Shown: in pieces, positions 6,407 to 6,932 of the stretch
How the letters are laid out: each line of letters starts with the position of its first letter
How positions within the stretch are numbered: position 1 is the first letter of the stretch
Assembly (NCBI GenBank): GCA_013619035.1
Contig: JABXKX010000180.1
Location: forward strand, 1 to 6,932
Reading direction: 5' to 3'
DNA from: Peptostreptococcaceae bacterium
GTDB taxonomy: Bacteria; Bacillota_A; Clostridia; Peptostreptococcales; Acidaminobacteraceae
Length of the DNA: 6,932 nucleotides
Translations under genes and position numbers: made by a program
Notes under the pieces: model-generated
What the model was told of the DNA's origin: nothing
Database searches by the model: none
What the model saw: only the letters and a program-made list of their open reading frames with translations

Positions 6407-6932
6407 CAGAACCTCCCTCTATAAAAGCTTGAAACCAACAATTCATAATAGGTATCACATTCATCCTTTTGGTGTAATATTACCGATTCACTTATCTCGT
6501 CACTGTTTTTTAATAATTCTTTATACAGACCTCTAAATGTCCATTTCAAGATATGAAGCGCATTTTCTAACACAATGTCTTCCTTAAACAGACTGTAATC
6601 AATGTTATGTTTATAAAATTTTTCTTTCCATTCATATACTGCTGTCACATTTGTGAATTGAAAAATCTGCTCTTTATATTTCTCACCAAATTCAATCATG
6701 TATGGATATTTCGCTATCACGTCTAGTCTATATTTTGTCAGATCACTGATTCTCTTAATAATATCATTATTCTCCCAATCAAGGTATCTATCAATCTCTT
6801 CAAACCCCTTCTCAAATGAGTAATAGTTTAAATAATCAAAAAGCTCTTCTTTATCGGAGAAGTAGTGAGAGAGTATCCCTCTAGGAGCGCCAGCCTTTTG
6901 TACAATCAGATTAGTAGATGCCTTCTTATAAT
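6406..6932 (-). CDS. TetR/AcrR-family repressor (N-end outside window)
   Basis: The frame is open from the right edge to TGA at 6408-6406. It gives 174 residues with no start inside the window, so about 10-20 N-terminal residues are missing. The visible N-end is the TetR helix-turn-helix: TNLIVQKAGAPRGILSHYF followed by SDKEELF, where the AGAPRGILSHYF part covers the turn and the recognition helix. The rest is a helical, ligand-binding and dimerisation domain with no family-specific motif that I recognise. Starting at GTG 6720 would cut off the DNA-binding domain, so that shorter reading is wrong. The last codons (AGA GGG AGG TTC TGA) contain the ribosome binding site of the RPH-like gene, and the stop overlaps its ATG. 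It therefore most likely represses its own unit and responds to a substrate of the neighbouring enzyme; the operator lies outside the window. Confidence 0.88.
   Translation of the reverse strand, partial: YKKASTNLIVQKAGAPRGILSHYFSDKEELFDYLNYYSFEKGFEEIDRYLDWENNDIIKRISDLTKYRLDVIAKYPYMIEFGEKYKEQIFQFTNVTAVYEWKEKFYKHNIDYSLFKEDIVLENALHILKWTFRGLYKELLKNSDEISESVILHQKDECDTYYELLVSSFYRGRF

Noticed and set aside
3921..6536. Plus-strand frames opposite the RPH-like and tetR genes
   Set aside because: All are antisense to long, well-supported coding sequences.
6406..6720. TetR read as a complete 104-residue protein from GTG 6720
   Set aside because: The frame stays open to the right edge and the upstream part encodes the classical TetR helix-turn-helix, so the gene is longer and cut by the window.

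Overview
The window looks like chromosomal DNA from a low-GC, Gram-positive, Clostridia-like bacterium. The evidence is strong AT richness, AGGAGG-type ribosome binding sites, a surface protein with three SLH (S-layer homology) domains, and simple hairpin/T-tract terminators. Genus cannot be decided from the sequence alone. Every convincing gene lies on the minus strand, so biological order runs from the right edge to the left edge.

Right part (about 3842-6932): a two-gene unit. A TetR-family repressor, whose first residues lie beyond the right edge, overlaps by one base (TGATG) an 854-residue phosphotransferase. That enzyme has an N-terminal PPDK/PEP-synthase-type ATP-binding domain, a long central domain and a C-terminal swivelling phospho-histidine domain. 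This order is that of rifampicin phosphotransferase (RPH), not of PEP synthase. The residues I recall as catalytic in the RPH family are present at nearly constant offset. The likely logic is ligand-controlled expression of an ATP-dependent small-molecule phosphorylating enzyme, possibly but not necessarily directed at a rifamycin.

Middle part (about 2415-3841): gene decay. It holds a 92-residue in-frame remnant of a second RPH-like gene (only the phospho-histidine domain, about 78% identical to the intact copy), a 3' terminator block, and a series of minus-strand reading frames that together look like one degenerate multi-span membrane protein with an N-terminal CxxC. No terminator is visible directly after the intact enzyme gene. 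The first good minus-strand terminator lies beyond the remnant, so the remnant may be transcribed as a 3' untranslated tail.

Left part (1-2398): a secreted 695-residue protein with a signal peptide, three SLH domains and a right-handed parallel beta-helix. It is probably a cell-wall-anchored polysaccharide-binding or polysaccharide-degrading protein. Its terminator block (185-280) is a diverged duplicate of the block downstream of the RPH remnant (3124-3218). A short motif around TCACAAC-N4-TC-ACATGTGTG recurs in four places, all in 3' untranslated DNA. These repeats are the main structure not explained by ordinary gene annotation. I found no complete new defence or mobile system.
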